A stretch of DNA of 64,000 nucleotides from Halomonas sp. MCCC 1A13316 (lineage in GTDB: Bacteria > Pseudomonadota > Gammaproteobacteria > Pseudomonadales > Halomonadaceae): contig NZ_CP053382.1 in assembly GCF_014931605.1 (NCBI RefSeq), positions 3,782,001-3,846,000 on the forward strand, in the 5' to 3' direction. Below, piece by piece: positions 10,234 through 20,759 of the stretch. The position numbers and the translations under genes were made by a program. Positions within the stretch are counted from its first letter, which is position 1. Each line of letters opens with the position of its first letter. The notes beneath the pieces are model-generated. The model ran no database searches, was not told the origin of the DNA, and saw only the letters and a list, made by a program, of their open reading frames with translations.

Positions 10234-11358
10234 ATGACCGCCACCACCGCCCAACGTACCAACCTGCTCGGCATGACTCGCGAGGAGATGGAAGCTTTCT
10301 TCCTCTCCATCGGCGAGAAGAAGTTCCGGGCCGCCCAGGTGATGAAGTGGATCCATCACGAGGGCTGTGACGACTTCGAGTCCATGACCAACCTCTCCAA
10401 GGCGCTGCGTCAGCGGCTCGCCGAGGTGGCCGAAATTCGCGGTCCCGGCGTGGTCTACGAAGGCACCTCCAGCGACGGAACCCGCAAGTGGGTACTGGAG
10501 GTGGAGGATGGCAGCTACGTGGAAACGGTGCTGATCCCTGCCGACAACGGCAAGCGCCGTACCCTGTGCGTGTCGTCCCAGGTGGGCTGTTCGCTCGACT
10601 GCAGCTTCTGCTCCACCGGCAAGCAGGGCTTTCAGCGTAACCTCACCGCCGCCGAGATCATCGGCCAGGTGTGGGTCGCACAGCGGAGCGTGGGCCCGCG
10701 CAAGGATACCGCCAATCGTCCTGTCACCAATGTGGTGATGATGGGCATGGGCGAGCCGTTGATGAACTACGACAATGTCGTGCCGGCGATGAAGCTGATG
10801 CTCGACGACAACGGCTACGGGCTCTCCAAGCGGCGTGTCACCCTGTCCACCTCCGGGGTGGTGCCGATGCTCGACAGGCTCGGCGACGAACTCGACGTGA
10901 GCCTGGCCATCTCGCTGCACGCCGCCACAGACGAGTTGCGCAGCGAGCTGGTACCGCTCAACCGCAAGTACAACATCCGCACCCTGCTGGACGCCTGTCA
11001 CCGCTACCTGGCCAAATGCGACGACACGCGCATGGTCACCATCGAATACACGGTGATAAAGGACGTCAACGACCAGCAGGAGCACGCGACGCAGCTGGCC
11101 GAGCTGTTGCGCGAGTTGCCGTGCAAGATCAACCTGATCCCGTTCAACCCGTTCCCCCATTCGGGTTACGAGAAACCGTCGCGCAACCAGGTGATGCGCT
11201 TCCAGCAATGGCTCTATGAGCTGGGCTACACGGCGCCTATCCGCAGTACCCGCGGCGACGACATCGATGCCGCCTGCGGCCAGCTGGTAGGTCGCGTCAA
11301 GGATCGTACTCGCCGCCACGAGCGCTATATCCGCTCGATCCAGATCGACGCCGACTGA
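10234..11358 (+). CDS. rlmN: Dual-specificity rRNA/tRNA adenine-C2 methyltransferase RlmN
   Basis: Radical-SAM enzyme that methylates C2 of A2503 in 23S rRNA and A37 in some tRNAs. The 374-residue product carries the cluster motif CxxxCxxC as C119, C123, C126 ([10 protein letters not shown]), the SAM-binding [12 protein letters not shown] stretch and the late cysteine in DIDAACGQL that resolves the methyl intermediate. The ATG at 10234 gives [15 protein letters not shown] and family length; the frame is open upstream into the end of ndk but shows no conserved residues. It lies between ndk and pilF as in many gammaproteobacteria. Confidence 0.96.
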   Translation: MTATTAQRTNLLGMTREEMEAFFLSIGEKKFRAAQVMKWIHHEGCDDFESMTNLSKALRQRLAEVAEIRGPGVVYEGTSSDGTRKWVLEVEDGSYVETVLIPADNGKRRTLCVSSQVGCSLDCSFCSTGKQGFQRNLTAAEIIGQVWVAQRSVGPRKDTANRPVTNVVMMGMGEPLMNYDNVVPAMKLMLDDNGYGLSKRRVTLSTSGVVPMLDRLGDELDVSLAISLHAATDELRSELVPLNRKYNIRTLLDACHRYLAKCDDTRMVTIEYTVIKDVNDQQEHATQLAELLRELPCKINLIPFNPFPHSGYEKPSRNQVMRFQQWLYELGYTAPIRSTRGDDIDAACGQLVGRVKDRTRRHERYIRSIQIDAD

Positions 11359-11372
11359 AGCGGGGTGCTGCC

Positions 11373-11401
11373 TTGACTTCAACACGTCACGGCGCTTTGA
11401 T
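11373..11401 (+). promoter_or_regulatory. Candidate sigma-70 promoter for pilF
   Basis: TTGACT (11373-11378), 17 bp, TTTGAT (11396-11401) lies 90 bp before the pilF ATG. The region also holds a T6 run (11409-11414) and a 7-bp hairpin (11419-11445) that could structure the leader. Confidence 0.4.
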
Positions 11402-11490
11402 GGACAGGCTTTTTTCGACCTGGCGAGCGCCATTCGGGCGCCAGGCATGCTAGACATCGACAGCCCGACAGGCCCGACCACGAGGATGCC

Positions 11491-12219
11491 ATGACGCGCC
11501 CCCCCTATCTGCCAAGCCGACGCATGCCGCTGGTAGCGATGGTGGTCGTCACGTTGTGGTTATCCGGCTGCGCCAGCCTGGCCGAGCAGCAGGACGAGGC
11601 TGGCCCGACCGAGGCTTTTACCGAGCTGGGCATGGCATACCTCCAGCGAGGCAACCTGCCGCGCGCCATGGCGGCACTCAATCGAGCCCTCGAGCGCGAC
11701 CCCGACGACCCCGAGGCGCTGCAGGCCATGGCCATCGTCTACCAGCGCCAGGGCGAGCGAGAGCAGGCAGACAAGATGTTCCAGCGGGCCCTCGCTGTCG
11801 ACTCGGACAACAGCCGCGCACGCAACAATTATGCCGCTTTCCTCTATGAGTACGGCCAGGTACGGCGCGCCTGTGAGCAACTCGAGCTGGCTTCACGCGA
11901 CACGCGCTATGCCAACCGGGCCCAGTTGTTCGCCAACCTGGGACAATGCCAGTGGGATATCGGTGAGATCGGGGAAGCGAGACATAGCCTGGAGCGCGCC
12001 CGCAGCCTCGACCCGCGCAATCCGAGAAGCTATTTCACCCTGGCTGCGCTGGAACTGGCCCAGGGCAACCCCGACCTTGCCCGGCAGCAGCTGGAGATTT
12101 TCGTCGGGCTTGCCGGCATGACGCCGGATGCTCGGACACTGGCGCAGCAGATTGCCGCTGCCAACGCACAGAACATGACCGTCACCCCCGGCACCGATAC
12201 CCAGCGTGACGCACCTTGA
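11491..12219 (+). CDS. pilF: Type IV pilus biogenesis lipoprotein PilF/PilW (TPR)
   Basis: Outer-membrane-targeted pilotin that helps assemble the PilQ secretin. The 242-residue product begins with a lipoprotein signal peptide ending in the lipobox LSGC (cysteine near residue 27), followed by about five tetratricopeptide repeats; clear ones read ALNRALERDPDDPEALQAMA and FQRALAVDSDNSRARNNYA. Gene order rlmN-pilF-rodZ-ispG is typical and supports the name. Stop 12217-12219; rodZ begins 31 bp later. Confidence 0.92.
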   Translation: MTRPPYLPSRRMPLVAMVVVTLWLSGCASLAEQQDEAGPTEAFTELGMAYLQRGNLPRAMAALNRALERDPDDPEALQAMAIVYQRQGEREQADKMFQRALAVDSDNSRARNNYAAFLYEYGQVRRACEQLELASRDTRYANRAQLFANLGQCQWDIGEIGEARHSLERARSLDPRNPRSYFTLAALELAQGNPDLARQQLEIFVGLAGMTPDARTLAQQIAAANAQNMTVTPGTDTQRDAP

Positions 12220-12250
12220 TCAACGACTCCAAGACGAAGGATGCTCAGCC

Positions 12251-13273
12251 ATGAGCGACAACCAAGATATCGATGCCGTCGGCCTCTCGTCCCCGGCCTC
12301 CCCTGGGGAGTTGCTTCGCCGTGAGCGTGAGAACCAGGGCCTGTCCCGCGAGGAAGTCGCCACGGCATTGAACCTGCGCCCTGCCGTCGTCACCGGCATG
12401 GAGGAGGACAGCTACGATCAGGTGCCGGTCGCCGCCTATCGCCGCGGCTACCTGCGCGCCTACGCCCGACTGCTGGGCATGGAGGACAGGCCCGTGCTGC
12501 AGGCCTATGCGGATCGCTTCAGCAACCAGGAGAGCGAACAGCGCGTCGCCCCGGTTCAGGTCACGAAGCCACCGTCGCGTATCGGCGCCTGGCTGTTCAA
12601 GCTGGTGACCCTGCTGGTCATTGCCGGCCTGATTGGCCTGACCCTGGTGTGGTGGCAGAGCCGCGACGGCAACGAGCCACCCGCCGTCGACTCGACCGGC
12701 CCGGTCTCGGTCGAGACGCTGGATGGCACCACCACCATCGAAGAGGAACCGCAGCCCGAGGTCGAAGAGGCCCTGCCGCCGCTACCCGAGGAGGGCGTCG
12801 ACCCGCTCGCCGAGGGGGCCGTGACGCCGCCCGGTGAAATCGACCCCACCGGCGCCCAGGCAGTGGTGGCGCAGCCCGACGCGGGCGAAGCCACCTCAAC
12901 CGACGGAACCACTTCAACAGACGGAACGACCTCAACCGAGGAAGCTTCCGCCACCGACGAGGCAGCTTCAGCACAGGACAGCGTCACTGAGGAGGAGTCC
13001 GAGCCCGTCGAGACGACGTCCTCCGGCGACCGCACCGTGCTGCAGCTGACCTTCAACGAACAGTCCTGGACCGAAATCTTCGACGTCAACGGTCAGCGCG
13101 TTTTCGTCGGCCTTCAGGAACCCGGCACTACGGCCACCGTCGAAGGGGAACCCCCGTTTCGCATGACCATCGGCAACGCCACCGGCGTCGAGTTGAGCTG
13201 GGCCGGAGAGCGTGTCGACCTGAGCGCCCGCGCCGGGGCCAACAACGTCGCCCGATTCACCCTGGGAGAGTGA
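12251..13273 (+). CDS. rodZ: Cytoskeleton protein RodZ
   Basis: Bitopic membrane protein that links MreB filaments to the peptidoglycan elongation machinery. The 340-residue product has a Cro/CI-type HTH at about residues 15-80 ([14 protein letters not shown], then [16 protein letters not shown]), one membrane segment at about 115-135 ([18 protein letters not shown]), a long Glu/Pro/Thr/Ser-rich periplasmic linker with tandem TSTDGT units near 215-230, and a C-terminal DUF4115 beta domain from about 255. The ATG at 12251 gives MSDNQDID; the frame is open to 12206 but overlaps pilF there. Its stop shares bases with an in-frame ATG of ispG. Confidence 0.94.
   Translation: MSDNQDIDAVGLSSPASPGELLRRERENQGLSREEVATALNLRPAVVTGMEEDSYDQVPVAAYRRGYLRAYARLLGMEDRPVLQAYADRFSNQESEQRVAPVQVTKPPSRIGAWLFKLVTLLVIAGLIGLTLVWWQSRDGNEPPAVDSTGPVSVETLDGTTTIEEEPQPEVEEALPPLPEEGVDPLAEGAVTPPGEIDPTGAQAVVAQPDAGEATSTDGTTSTDGTTSTEEASATDEAASAQDSVTEEESEPVETTSSGDRTVLQLTFNEQSWTEIFDVNGQRVFVGLQEPGTTATVEGEPPFRMTIGNATGVELSWAGERVDLSARAGANNVARFTLGE
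12893..12943 (+). repeat. Short imperfect tandem repeats in the rodZ linker
   Basis: Three imperfect 15-bp units of the type CCTCAACCGACGGAA encode the TSTDGT repeats of the RodZ periplasmic linker. Such coding repeats can change copy number by slippage without a frameshift, since the unit is a multiple of three. Confidence 0.55.
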
Positions 13274-13278
13274 TGCCT

Positions 13279-14394
13279 ATGCATTCCCCATCGCCCATCG
13301 TTCGCCGCAAGTCGCGCCAGATCCACGTCGGCAAGGTGCCGGTCGGGGGTGATGCCCCGATCTCGGTGCAGAGCATGACCAACACCGACACCCTGGACGT
13401 GGACGCCACCGTCGCCCAGATCGAGCGCCTGGAGGCAGCCGGCGCCGATATCGTACGCGTCTCGGTACCCTCCATGGACGCCGCCGAGGCCTTCGGCCGC
13501 ATCAAGCAGCGGGTCAACGTGCCACTGGTGGCCGACATCCATTTCGACCACAAGATTGCCCTGCGCGTTGCCGAGCTCGGCGTCGACTGTCTGCGTATCA
13601 ACCCAGGCAACATCGGCAAGGAGGAGCGGGTACGCGCCGTGGTCAGCGCCGCCCGCGACAATGGCATCCCGATCCGCATCGGCGTCAACGCCGGGTCGCT
13701 GGAGAAGGAGCTGCAGCGCAAGTACGGCGAACCCACGCCGGAAGCGCTGGTGGAATCGGCCATGCGCCATATCGACCACCTGGACCGCCTCGATTTCCAG
13801 GAGTACAAGGTCAGCGTCAAGGCCAGCGACGTATTCATGGCCGTGGCCGCCTACCGCCAGTTGGCCAAGCTGATCGAGCAGCCGCTGCACCTCGGCATCA
13901 CCGAAGCCGGCGGGCTGCGTTCGGGCACCGTGAAGTCCTCCATCGGCCTGGGCATGCTGTTGATGGACGGCATCGGCGACACCATTCGCGTTTCGCTTGC
14001 CGCCGACCCGGTGGAGGAGATCAAGGTCGGTTACGACATGCTCAAGAGCCTGCGCCTGCGCAGCAAGGGCATCAATTTCATCGCCTGCCCCAGCTGCTCA
14101 CGCCAGAACTTCGACGTAATCGGCACCATGAACGCTCTCGAAGAGCGCCTCGAGGACGTCATGACGCCTCTCGACGTCTCGGTGATCGGCTGTATCGTCA
14201 ACGGCCCCGGCGAGGCCAAGGAGAGCGACATCGGCCTTACCGGTGGCAGCCCAGCCAATCTCGTCTACATCGACGGCAAGCCCGCATCCAAGTTGCGCAA
14301 TGAAGATCTGGTCGACGATCTCGAAGCCTTGATCCGCGAGAAGGTGCGCGAAAAAGAACAGGCCGAACAGAACGTGATCGCACGCGAGGCCTGA
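13279..14394 (+). CDS. ispG: 4-hydroxy-3-methylbut-2-enyl diphosphate synthase (flavodoxin/ferredoxin)
   Basis: [4Fe-4S] enzyme of the MEP isoprenoid pathway that converts MEcPP to HMBPP. The 371-residue product shows the TIM-barrel start ([12 protein letters not shown]), the INPGNIG loop and the cluster region with CPSCSR near residue 270 and [17 protein letters not shown] near 305. I use ATG 13279 because GGAGAG at 13265-13270 is spaced normally from it; ATG 13273, which overlaps the rodZ stop, is also possible and adds two residues. The enzyme depends on Fe-S supply, here from a reduced isc set. Confidence 0.95.
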   Translation: MHSPSPIVRRKSRQIHVGKVPVGGDAPISVQSMTNTDTLDVDATVAQIERLEAAGADIVRVSVPSMDAAEAFGRIKQRVNVPLVADIHFDHKIALRVAELGVDCLRINPGNIGKEERVRAVVSAARDNGIPIRIGVNAGSLEKELQRKYGEPTPEALVESAMRHIDHLDRLDFQEYKVSVKASDVFMAVAAYRQLAKLIEQPLHLGITEAGGLRSGTVKSSIGLGMLLMDGIGDTIRVSLAADPVEEIKVGYDMLKSLRLRSKGINFIACPSCSRQNFDVIGTMNALEERLEDVMTPLDVSVIGCIVNGPGEAKESDIGLTGGSPANLVYIDGKPASKLRNEDLVDDLEALIREKVREKEQAEQNVIAREA

Positions 14395-14422
14395 GCGGCC
14401 TTCGACCATCAAGGAGCCACCG

Positions 14423-15748
14423 TTGAGCAAGTCCCAATCGAGTACGAGCGCGTCCAGCCAGAAAAAGATCCAGGCCATTCGTGGCATGAACGATCTGCTG
14501 CCGGGCCAGTCCGCCCTGTGGCAGTATTTCGAAGGCACCGTTCAGGCGCTGATGCAGCGCTACGGCTACGCCGAGATTCGTACGCCCATCGTCGAGCAGA
14601 CCGCCCTGTTCGCGCGCTCCATCGGCGAGGTCACCGACATCGTCGAGAAGGAGATGTATACCTTCGACGATCGCAATGGCGACAGCCTGACCCTGCGTCC
14701 CGAGGGTACGGCGAGCTGCGTACGTGCCGCCATGGAGCACGGCCTGCTGCACAACCAGACCCAGCGGCTGTGGTACCAGGGTCCGATGTTCCGCCACGAG
14801 CGCCCACAGAAAGGGCGTTATCGGCAGTTCCACCAGGTCGGCCTGGAGGCCTTCGGCCTGGAGGGTCCGGATATCGACGCCGAGGTGATCCTGCTCTCCG
14901 CCCGTCTGTGGCAGGAACTCGGCCTCTACGATCACGTCACCCTCGAGCTCAACTCGCTGGGTTCCAACGAGGCTCGTGCCGCCTATCGCGACAAGTTGGT
15001 GGCCTACTTCGAGCAGCATCGCGAACAGCTCGATGAGGACTCCCTGCGCCGCCTCGGAAGCAACCCGCTGCGCATCCTCGACTCCAAGAATCCGGACATG
15101 GCGTCGATGCTGGCCGACGCACCAAGGCTGATGGATCACCTGGACGACGAATCCCGTGCGCACTTCGAGCAGCTCACCGGGCTGCTCGAAGCCGCCGGCA
15201 TCGACTACGTGATCAATCCGCGTCTGGTACGCGGCCTCGACTACTACTGCCGCACCGTGTTCGAGTGGACCACCACGGCACTGGGTAGCCAGGGCACGGT
15301 GTGTGCCGGCGGCCGCTACGACGGCCTGGTCGAGCAGCTCGGCGGCAAGCCGACGCCGGCGGTGGGCTTCGCCATGGGTATCGAGCGTCTGGTCCTGCTG
15401 CTCGAGACCCTGGAGCTGGTCCCCGAGGCTGCCCTGGGCGAGCTGGACCTCTACGTGCTGCCCATGGATGATGGCGCCACCGCCCGCGCCATGCTGCTTG
15501 CCGAACGGGTCCGCAGCGAACTGCCCCAGCTGCACGTGCAGCTGCACTGTGGCGGTGGCAGCTTCAAGAGCCGCATCAAGAAGGCCGACCGCAGCGGTGC
15601 CCGATTGGCACTGCTGCTGGGCGAGGACGAACTGGCCCAGGGCCGCGCCACGCTGAAATTCCTGCGCGAGGAGCGCGAGCAGCTGAGCCTGGCCCAGGAT
15701 GCCCTGGCCGAGACCCTCGCCACGCTGATGGACGGCAAGCGCGCCTGA
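14423..15748 (+). CDS. hisS: Histidyl-tRNA synthetase (TTG start)
   Basis: Class II aminoacyl-tRNA synthetase that charges tRNA-His. The 441-residue product contains motif 1 around [15 protein letters not shown], motif 2 ([18 protein letters not shown]), the histidine motifs [15 protein letters not shown] and AGGRYDGL, and the C-terminal anticodon-binding domain. The only start with a good Shine-Dalgarno (AAGGAG, 14411-14416) is the TTG at 14423; no ATG or GTG precedes the conserved [14 protein letters not shown]. This gives a Ser-rich extension of about 10 residues compared with E. coli. It lies 28 bp behind ispG. Confidence 0.96.
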   Translation: MSKSQSSTSASSQKKIQAIRGMNDLLPGQSALWQYFEGTVQALMQRYGYAEIRTPIVEQTALFARSIGEVTDIVEKEMYTFDDRNGDSLTLRPEGTASCVRAAMEHGLLHNQTQRLWYQGPMFRHERPQKGRYRQFHQVGLEAFGLEGPDIDAEVILLSARLWQELGLYDHVTLELNSLGSNEARAAYRDKLVAYFEQHREQLDEDSLRRLGSNPLRILDSKNPDMASMLADAPRLMDHLDDESRAHFEQLTGLLEAAGIDYVINPRLVRGLDYYCRTVFEWTTTALGSQGTVCAGGRYDGLVEQLGGKPTPAVGFAMGIERLVLLLETLELVPEAALGELDLYVLPMDDGATARAMLLAERVRSELPQLHVQLHCGGGSFKSRIKKADRSGARLALLLGEDELAQGRATLKFLREEREQLSLAQDALAETLATLMDGKRA

Positions 15749-15782
15749 CCGAACCGCATTTTGATGTGAAAGGAGACCGCCC

Positions 15783-16427
15783 GTGGCGGAGCTGAGAACC
15801 GAAGAAGAGCAGCTTGAAGCCATCAAGCGCTGGTGGAAGGAAAACGGCACCTCGCTGATCGCCGGTGTGGCCATCGCGATCGCCGGCGTGGTGGGCTGGA
15901 ATGCCTGGCAGAGCTACCAGGACAACCAGGCGCAGGCGGCCTCGATGCGCTACCAACAGGTGGTCAACCTGGTCGACAGCGAAGAGACCGATGAGGCCCG
16001 CGGCCTTATCGCCGAGATTACCGATGACCACGGAGGCACGCTGTATGCCGACCTGGCGCGTCTGATCGACGCCCGCCTCGCCGTGGACGAGGGCGAGCTG
16101 GACAAGGCACGAGAGATTCTCGACGGCGTAATCGCCTCCAGCAAGCGCGAGTATGTCCAAGGGCTGGCAAGGCTGCGGCTGGCTCGGCTACAGGTCGCTA
16201 CCAATGATGCCGAAGCCGCGCTCGATACCCTGGCACGTGACGTCCCGGCCGCCCTGACCGCGCAACAGGCAGACGTGCGTGGTGATGCCCTGCATGCCCT
16301 GGGCCGTGACGACGAAGCCCGCCAGGCCTGGCAGGAAGCCCTGGCGGTCGCCGAACAACGAAACCAGCCGATCTATGGCGTCCAGCTGAAGCTCGACGAC
16401 CTGGGTGCCGAAGAGGCCATGCTATGA
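15783..16427 (+). CDS. yfgM: YfgM family SecYEG-ancillary TPR protein
   Basis: Inner-membrane protein with a periplasmic TPR domain that, in E. coli, associates with SecYEG and PpiD and modulates periplasmic chaperone traffic. The 214-residue product has a cytoplasmic N-terminus (MAELRTEEEQLEAIKRWWKENG), one membrane segment at about 20-40 (SLIAGVAIAIAGVVGWNAW) and helical TPR-like repeats to the end. It starts with GTG at 15783 behind AGGAGA. Its stop overlaps the bamB start as ATGA (16424-16427), which implies translational coupling with the BAM lipoprotein. Confidence 0.92.
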   Translation: MAELRTEEEQLEAIKRWWKENGTSLIAGVAIAIAGVVGWNAWQSYQDNQAQAASMRYQQVVNLVDSEETDEARGLIAEITDDHGGTLYADLARLIDARLAVDEGELDKAREILDGVIASSKREYVQGLARLRLARLQVATNDAEAALDTLARDVPAALTAQQADVRGDALHALGRDDEARQAWQEALAVAEQRNQPIYGVQLKLDDLGAEEAML

Positions 16428-17608
16428 AGACGACATACACTCGCCAGTCACGCCTGGCTCGCAAGTCATCCCTGGCCCTGGTGGCCACCCTCGCCCTAGG
16501 GCTGCTGGCCGGCTGTGCCAACAAGGCCGAGCCGCGCTACAGCCCCAAGGAGCTGCAGCGCTTCGAGGCCAGCGCCGAGCTCGATACCGATTGGCGCGAG
16601 CAGGTCGGCAAGGGGCTCGGCCGCGCCACCTATCCCATCTCGCCGTCGCTTGACAATGGCGTGATCTATGGCGCCGACGAACGCGGTCGGGTCATGGCTA
16701 TTGATACCCAGAGCGGTGAACGCCGCTGGCAGACTGACCTTGAGGTCGGCGTTTCCAGCGGCCTGACCGCCGTGGCCGGGCAGGTGTATCTCGGCACTCG
16801 CAACGGAGAGGTACTGGCGCTGAGCCAATCCAATGGCGACGTGAGCTGGCGCGCACGCGTCTCCAGCGAGGTACTCGCCCCGCCGCAGCCCAACAACGAA
16901 CTGCTCATCGTGCAGAGCGTCGATGGCACCGTCACGGCGCTGGACCGGCTTACAGGTCGTGAGCGCTGGGTCCACACCACTACCGAACCCGCCCTCACCC
17001 TGCGCGGCACAGGCACGCCCACGGTGATCGATCCGGTGACCTTCGCCGGTTTCGCCAACGGCCGCCTGGTCACGCTGGACAACCGCAACGGACAACCGCT
17101 GTGGGAGCGGCGCATCGCCGTGCCTCGCGGGCGCAGCGAGATCGATCGCATGGTCGACCTGGGTGGCCAGCCGGTGCTGACGCCTGACGGCCGGCTGTTC
17201 GTGACCAGTTACAACGGCCGCCTGGTGGCTCTGGAAGCGCCCAGTGGCGAAGTCCTGTGGGAGCGCGAACACTCCAGCTTCCAGACCCCGGTGCTGGTGG
17301 GCGACCGCCTGTTCACCGTCAACGAAGCCAGCCATCTGATTGCCTTCGATGCGCGCAGCGGCGAGGAGCTGTGGCGTAACCGCGATCTCGAGGGTCGCTG
17401 GCTGACCTCGCCCGCCTTCGCCGACGGCAACATCGTAGTGGGCGATTTCGAGGGCTATCTGCATCTGGTCGACGTACAGGACGGCAGCTTCACCGCGCGG
17501 ACGAAAGTCGACGGTTCCGGTATCAGCCTTCGCCCGATCACCGATTCCCGCCGCATCTACGTGCTGGCCAACGATGGCCGTCTCGAGGCCCTGGAAATCA
17601 ATCGATGA
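16424..17608 (+). CDS. bamB: Outer membrane protein assembly factor BamB
   Basis: Lipoprotein of the BAM complex that inserts beta-barrel proteins. The 394-residue product has a lipoprotein signal with lipobox LAGC (cysteine near 31), followed by an eight-bladed PQQ-type beta-propeller; blade motifs such as [31 protein letters not shown] and [15 protein letters not shown] recur. It overlaps yfgM and der by four bases each (ATGA), so the three are one translational unit. Confidence 0.95.
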   Translation: MKTTYTRQSRLARKSSLALVATLALGLLAGCANKAEPRYSPKELQRFEASAELDTDWREQVGKGLGRATYPISPSLDNGVIYGADERGRVMAIDTQSGERRWQTDLEVGVSSGLTAVAGQVYLGTRNGEVLALSQSNGDVSWRARVSSEVLAPPQPNNELLIVQSVDGTVTALDRLTGRERWVHTTTEPALTLRGTGTPTVIDPVTFAGFANGRLVTLDNRNGQPLWERRIAVPRGRSEIDRMVDLGGQPVLTPDGRLFVTSYNGRLVALEAPSGEVLWEREHSSFQTPVLVGDRLFTVNEASHLIAFDARSGEELWRNRDLEGRWLTSPAFADGNIVVGDFEGYLHLVDVQDGSFTARTKVDGSGISLRPITDSRRIYVLANDGRLEALEINR

Positions 17609-19008
17609 CACCCGTGATTGCCTTGGTCGGCCGCCCCAACGTGGGCAAGTCGACCCTCTTCAACCGTCTGACCCGCTCGCGCGACGCTCTGGTGGCGGAC
17701 TTCCCCGGGCTCACCCGCGACCGCAAGTACGGTAACGGCATGCTCGGCGACAAGGCCTACACGGTGATCGATACCGGCGGCATCAGCGGCGACGAGGAGG
17801 GCATCGATGCCGCCATGGCCGAGCAGTCGCTGGCGGCCATCGACGAGGCCGACATCGTGCTGTTCATGGTCGACGCCAGGGCCGGTCTGCAGGTGGCCGA
17901 CGAGGCCATCGCCAACCATCTGCGGGTCAACCAGAAGAAGACCTGGCTGGTGGTCAACAAGACCGATGGCCTGGAAGAGCACTCGGCCATGGCCGACTTC
18001 TGGAAACTGGGGCTGGGCGATCCCCGGCCCATCGCCGCCGCCCATGGGCGTAATGTCACTACGCTGATCGAGGAAGTGCTCGAGCCCTTTCCCGAGCGCG
18101 ACCTGAGCATTCCGGCGGATACCGGCACCAAGGGCATCCGCATTGGCGTCATCGGCCGCCCCAATGTGGGCAAGTCGACGCTGGTCAACCGCCTGCTCGG
18201 TGAGGAGCGGGTGGTGGTCTTCGACGAAGCCGGCACCACTCGCGACGCCATCGAGATACCCTTCGAGCGGCGCGGCAAGCCCTACGTTCTGATCGATACC
18301 GCTGGCGTGCGGCGACGCAAGAACGTCAGCGAAATCGCCGAGAAGTTCTCGATCATCAAGACACTGGAAGCGATCAAGGAGTGCCATGTCGCGGTTATGG
18401 TGCTCGATGCGCGCAGCGGCCTCGTCGAGCAGGACCTGCATCTGCTCGATTACGTGCTGACGACCGGTCGTGCCCTGGTGCTGGCAGTGAACAAGTGGGA
18501 CGGCCTGGAGCAGGAAGCCAAGGAGAAGATGCGCGCCGAGATCAAGCGCCGCCTGGGCTTTGCCGACTACGCCGAACTGCACTTCATCTCGGCGCTGCAC
18601 GGCACTGCCGTGGGTGACCTCTACCCCTCCATCGAGCGCGCCTTCGCCTCGGCCAACAGCCACTGGTCGACCAACCGACTCACGACCCTGCTGCAGGATG
18701 CCGTCAGCCAGCATCCACCGCCGCTGGTGCATGGTCGCCGGATCAAGCTGCGCATGGCCCACCAGGGCGGCAGCAATCCGCCGATCATCGTGGTGCACGG
18801 CAACCAGACGGAGGCTTTGCCCGAAGCCTACAAGCGCTTCCTGATCAACACCTTCCGCAAGGTACTCAAGGTGCGCGGTACGCCGATTCGCTTCGAGTTC
18901 CGTTCCGGCAGCAACCCGTTCGATCCGCTGGCCGGCGCCAGCGACCGGGAGAAAGCCAAGCAGCGTGAACTGGGGCGCACCCGCGCCGCCCGCAACAAAC
19001 GCCGCTGA
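17605..19008 (+). CDS. der: Ribosome biogenesis GTPase Der (EngA)
   Basis: Double-GTPase needed for 50S subunit maturation. The 467-residue product has two G domains: the first with [12 protein letters not shown] (G1), DFPGLTRDR (G2), DTGG (G3) and NKTDG (G4), the second with [25 protein letters not shown] and NKWDG, followed by a KH-like domain with [14 protein letters not shown] and a basic C-terminus. It overlaps the bamB stop by four bases and ends the ndk-to-der row. Confidence 0.97.
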   Translation: MTPVIALVGRPNVGKSTLFNRLTRSRDALVADFPGLTRDRKYGNGMLGDKAYTVIDTGGISGDEEGIDAAMAEQSLAAIDEADIVLFMVDARAGLQVADEAIANHLRVNQKKTWLVVNKTDGLEEHSAMADFWKLGLGDPRPIAAAHGRNVTTLIEEVLEPFPERDLSIPADTGTKGIRIGVIGRPNVGKSTLVNRLLGEERVVVFDEAGTTRDAIEIPFERRGKPYVLIDTAGVRRRKNVSEIAEKFSIIKTLEAIKECHVAVMVLDARSGLVEQDLHLLDYVLTTGRALVLAVNKWDGLEQEAKEKMRAEIKRRLGFADYAELHFISALHGTAVGDLYPSIERAFASANSHWSTNRLTTLLQDAVSQHPPPLVHGRRIKLRMAHQGGSNPPIIVVHGNQTEALPEAYKRFLINTFRKVLKVRGTPIRFEFRSGSNPFDPLAGASDREKAKQRELGRTRAARNKRR

Positions 19009-19117
19009 CCCCTGTCCAAGATGCCCGGCCGCAAAGGTCGGGTCTAGCCCTTCTCCTTCCGGTCGCTCGGCTACACCCCCCCTCCCCTTGACCCGCTTCT
19101 CCCTTTGGAGGAACCCA

Positions 19118-19756
19118 ATGCTCCTGAGTCGCTTGCTGTCGCGCTTCCTGCCGAGTCGTCGCTGCCACCTGCTTGTCCCGCTGAGCCTGGCCATGCTGCT
19201 CACCGGCTGCCTGGCCCTCCCCCAGACCGGGCTGTTCGCCTTCCGCCTGGCGGTGACCTCGCTCGGCATCGAGGATGTCCGCATCGGCCCCTACTCGATC
19301 CAGGCCGGCCTCGATACCAGCGACATCGCCTCGCTGGTGGCCTCGAGCCTGGGCATGGGCAGCCTGCCGGTACAGGCCACCGTGGCCATGGGGCTGTCGC
19401 TGCCCGTGGGCATGCCGGCAGTGGAAATGTCCGGTTTTCGCTGGACCCTGGACGTGCCCGGCGCCGAGCCGGTCAGCGGCAACTATCAGCAGGACGTGAC
19501 GCTGACCTCCACCGATGACACCAAACTGCGCCTGCCGGTGGCCTTCGACGTGCTGGCCACCGACACTCGCCGCCTGGCGCCCATGGTGGAACTCGCCACC
19601 CAGTTGGCTAGCCAGGGCGAACTGCCGACAGGCAGCGAGCTGGCCATCACGCCAGGTAGCCTGCGCGGCCTGGGCATGACGCTGCCGGCCGGGCTGTGGA
19701 CGCCGACCCTGCGCTTCGCCGTGGGCCAGGACGGGGAGCTGACCCCGCAGCGTTGA
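19118..19756 (+). CDS. Predicted lipoprotein of unknown function
   Basis: I do not recognise a named family. The 212-residue product has a lipoprotein signal (RLLSRFLPSRR basic start, hydrophobic core, lipobox LTGC with cysteine near residue 30). The mature part has no obvious enzymatic motif; it alternates short hydrophobic and polar strands (IEDVRIGPYSIQAGLDTSD, VAFDVLATDTRRLAPM) and contains few charged residues, compatible with a beta-sandwich resembling LEA-14-type domains. ATG 19118 follows GGAGGA (19106-19111). It stands alone, 109 bp after der and convergent with the DUF815 gene. Confidence 0.7.
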   Translation: MLLSRLLSRFLPSRRCHLLVPLSLAMLLTGCLALPQTGLFAFRLAVTSLGIEDVRIGPYSIQAGLDTSDIASLVASSLGMGSLPVQATVAMGLSLPVGMPAVEMSGFRWTLDVPGAEPVSGNYQQDVTLTSTDDTKLRLPVAFDVLATDTRRLAPMVELATQLASQGELPTGSELAITPGSLRGLGMTLPAGLWTPTLRFAVGQDGELTPQR

Positions 19757-19771
19757 CCCTGGCGTCTTGCG

Positions 19772-20638
19772 CTAGGTCTCGTGTAGCCGACGCTGGCCGA
19801 CCCATTGGCTGGCGAACTGCCAGGCGCCCCGTCCGCTGCGGCCACCGCGCAGGGTGGCGTAGCGGATCGCCTCGGCGCGGGCCTCGGCATTCCAGTCCTT
19901 GGCACTGCCCAATTGCGTGACCCAGTGACAACAGGTTTCGAGATAGGTGTCCTGATTGAAGGGATAGAAGCCGAGCCACAGGCCGAAACGGTCGGAGAGC
20001 GAGATCTTCTCCTCCACCGCATCGCCATGGTGCAGCTCTTCTCCCACCAGCCGGGTATCGGCATTGTCCGACAGCGATTCTGGCAGCAGATGGCGACGGT
20101 TCGAGGTGGCATACAGCAGCACGTTCTCCGGCGGACCGGTCAGCGCGCCATCCAGCACGCTCTTGAGCGCCTTGTAGGCATCGTCGTGTCCCTCGAAGGA
20201 GAGGTCGTCGCAGTAGACCACGAAGCGATGTGGCTGCCGGCGCAGCTGCTCGACCAGCATGGGCAGCCCGGCCAGGTCATGGCGGTCGACCTGCACCAGG
20301 CGCAACCCTTCCGTGGCCAGGCTGTTGAGCAGGGCACGGATCAGCGACGACTTGCCGCTGCCGCGCGAGCCCCACAGCAGAGCATGATTGGCCGGCAGCC
20401 CCTGCAGAAAGGCGCGGGTATTGTCGACCAGCGCCAATTTCTGACGTTCGATGCCCAGCAGGTCGTCGAGCGACAGGGCATCGCGAGGCGGCACCGGCAG
20501 CAACCGGCCGCCCAGCACATGGCGTTGCCATAGCGCGGCGACATCGTGCGTCCAGTCGACCTCCAGCGGGGCGGGTGGCAGCCAGTGTTCCACGTGGTCC
20601 AGCAGGCGGTTCAGGCGTCGGCTCAGCTCGGCATCCAT
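19772..20638 (-). CDS. DUF815-family AAA+ ATPase
   Basis: Uncharacterised P-loop ATPase widespread in proteobacteria. The 288-residue product has Walker A as GSRGSGKSSL (near 95), Walker B-like VVYCDDLSFEGHDD (near 145), a sensor segment LLYATSNRRHLLP (near 180) and an arginine-rich region around SDRFGLWLGFYPFNQDTYL, all typical of DUF815. The ATG at 20638 is preferred because AAGGAG lies just in front of the alternative ATG 20644 (no spacing) and 6 bp from 20638. The substrate is unknown; it is a lone gene on the minus strand. Confidence 0.88.
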   Translation of the reverse strand: MDAELSRRLNRLLDHVEHWLPPAPLEVDWTHDVAALWQRHVLGGRLLPVPPRDALSLDDLLGIERQKLALVDNTRAFLQGLPANHALLWGSRGSGKSSLIRALLNSLATEGLRLVQVDRHDLAGLPMLVEQLRRQPHRFVVYCDDLSFEGHDDAYKALKSVLDGALTGPPENVLLYATSNRRHLLPESLSDNADTRLVGEELHHGDAVEEKISLSDRFGLWLGFYPFNQDTYLETCCHWVTQLGSAKDWNAEARAEAIRYATLRGGRSGRGAWQFASQWVGQRRLHET

Positions 20639-20759
20639 CGGCATCTCCTTGGGACTTCCACGGTTTGCGGTTGACCTTGTGACGGTTCGGGGTATCTTGT
20701 GGCGAACCGCCGCCCCCGTCCAGGGGTCTCAAGGGATCTGAACGAACGAGGTATCGAAC

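Noticed and set aside
11405..11445. Terminator between rlmN and pilF
   Set aside because: The T-run precedes the hairpin instead of following it on the plus strand, and on the minus strand no gene ends there.
14237..15874. 545-codon minus-strand frame opposite hisS
   Set aside because: Shadow of hisS; repetitive Gln/Leu/Gly content and no ribosome-binding site.
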